Shown: piece after piece, positions 6,075-6,307 of the stretch
Layout: each line of letters opens with the position of its first letter
Position numbering within the stretch: the stretch's first letter is position 1
NCBI GenBank assembly: GCA_003170035.1
Contig: PMZX01000539.1
Span: 1,891 to 8,197, forward strand
Origin: Myxococcales bacterium
Lineage (GTDB): Bacteria; Myxococcota_A; Polyangia; Fen-1088
Reading direction: 5' to 3'
Length of the DNA stretch: 6,307 bases
The notes under the pieces: generated by a model
What the model was told of the DNA's origin: nothing
Seen by the model: the letters and a program-made list of their open reading frames with translations, nothing else
Database searches by the model: none
Made by a program: the position numbers and the translations under genes

Positions 6075-6307
6075 TGAGTCCCCGTCGGCCGCGAGCTGTC
6101 CTCGATACTCAGCTACTCATTCACGCGTTCCACACTGCACGGGGCTCTACGCCCACTGAGTCCAGCAGAGATTGAGGACAACATCGCCAGCGTGCGAACC
6201 ATCGCAGCCGTCGTTGTCCCCGGCCGGTACCGCGTGGATCTCGTGTCCACTGACCCCAAGGACAACCCGGTGCTCGCCTGCGCGATCGAAGGCGTAGCCG
6301 ACTATGT
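6074..6307 (+). pseudogene. PIN-domain (VapC-like) toxin, disrupted by internal deletion and frameshift; 3' partial
   Basis: From ATG 6074-6076 the frame reads a PIN N-terminus (RAVLDTQLLIHAFHTARG, containing the first active-site Asp in VLDT), then stops at TGA 6173-6175 after 33 residues. From about 6156 a different frame encodes the PIN C-terminal half: LSPAEIED, then VVVPGRYRVDLV, TDPKDNPVLACA and IEGVADYV, continuing off the right edge. The DPKDN acidic residues and the ADY strand are hallmarks of the putative PIN toxin family (COG1569/PIN_3). The middle of the domain, about 35-40 residues that normally include the second active-site acid (the SPALLEEL-type helix), is absent. A deletion whose length is not a multiple of three near 6140-6158 explains both the loss and the frame change. 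The encoded 33-residue fragment cannot be an active ribonuclease. The Gln in DTQ, where DTN is more common, is seen in some PIN toxins and need not be damage. An assembly error is possible. Confidence 0.75.

Noticed and set aside
1..6307. CRISPR arrays, tRNA or rRNA genes, insertion-sequence ends or transposase fragments
   Set aside because: I looked on both strands and saw no regularly spaced repeats, no cloverleaf-like sequence and no transposase motifs.

Overview
This is a GC-rich window with dense coding. It most likely comes from a myxobacterium or a relative (Myxococcota, formerly Deltaproteobacteria). The best clue is a PilZ protein at 5402-5824 of the type that is expanded as a paralogous family in Myxococcus (TIGR02266-like). 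This assignment is inferred from protein pattern recognition, without a database search.

Layout. Positions 1-861 (+) hold the C-terminal part of a YfbK-like von Willebrand factor A protein; its N-terminus lies before the window. Positions 862-1120 are a non-coding gap between two convergent genes, with one modest stem-loop. Positions 1121-2962 (-) encode a GHKL (Hsp90/MutL/MORC-like) ATPase with an unusual Ig-like segment and a conserved-looking C-terminal helical tail. Positions 3006-5387 (-) encode a large membrane protein with about seven N-terminal membrane segments, an HELAH zinc-peptidase domain and a TPR-like helical tail. These two minus-strand genes are 43 bases apart and probably form one operon, membrane peptidase first. 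Only 14 bases separate the start of the peptidase gene from the start of the divergent PilZ gene.

Downstream of the PilZ gene on the + strand is a small gene (5862-6074) for a basic protein with a coiled-coil start. It overlaps, as TGATG, the start of a PIN-domain toxin gene of the VapC type. The toxin gene is broken: its N-terminal and C-terminal PIN segments are both recognisable but lie in different frames, and the middle of the domain is missing. This looks like a decayed type II toxin-antitoxin locus that has kept its putative antitoxin. It runs off the right edge.

The part most worth following up is the peptidase/ATPase pair. Neither protein matches a named system that I can recognise. 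The predicted topology puts the protease in the periplasm and the ATPase in the cytoplasm, so a direct functional link is conjecture.
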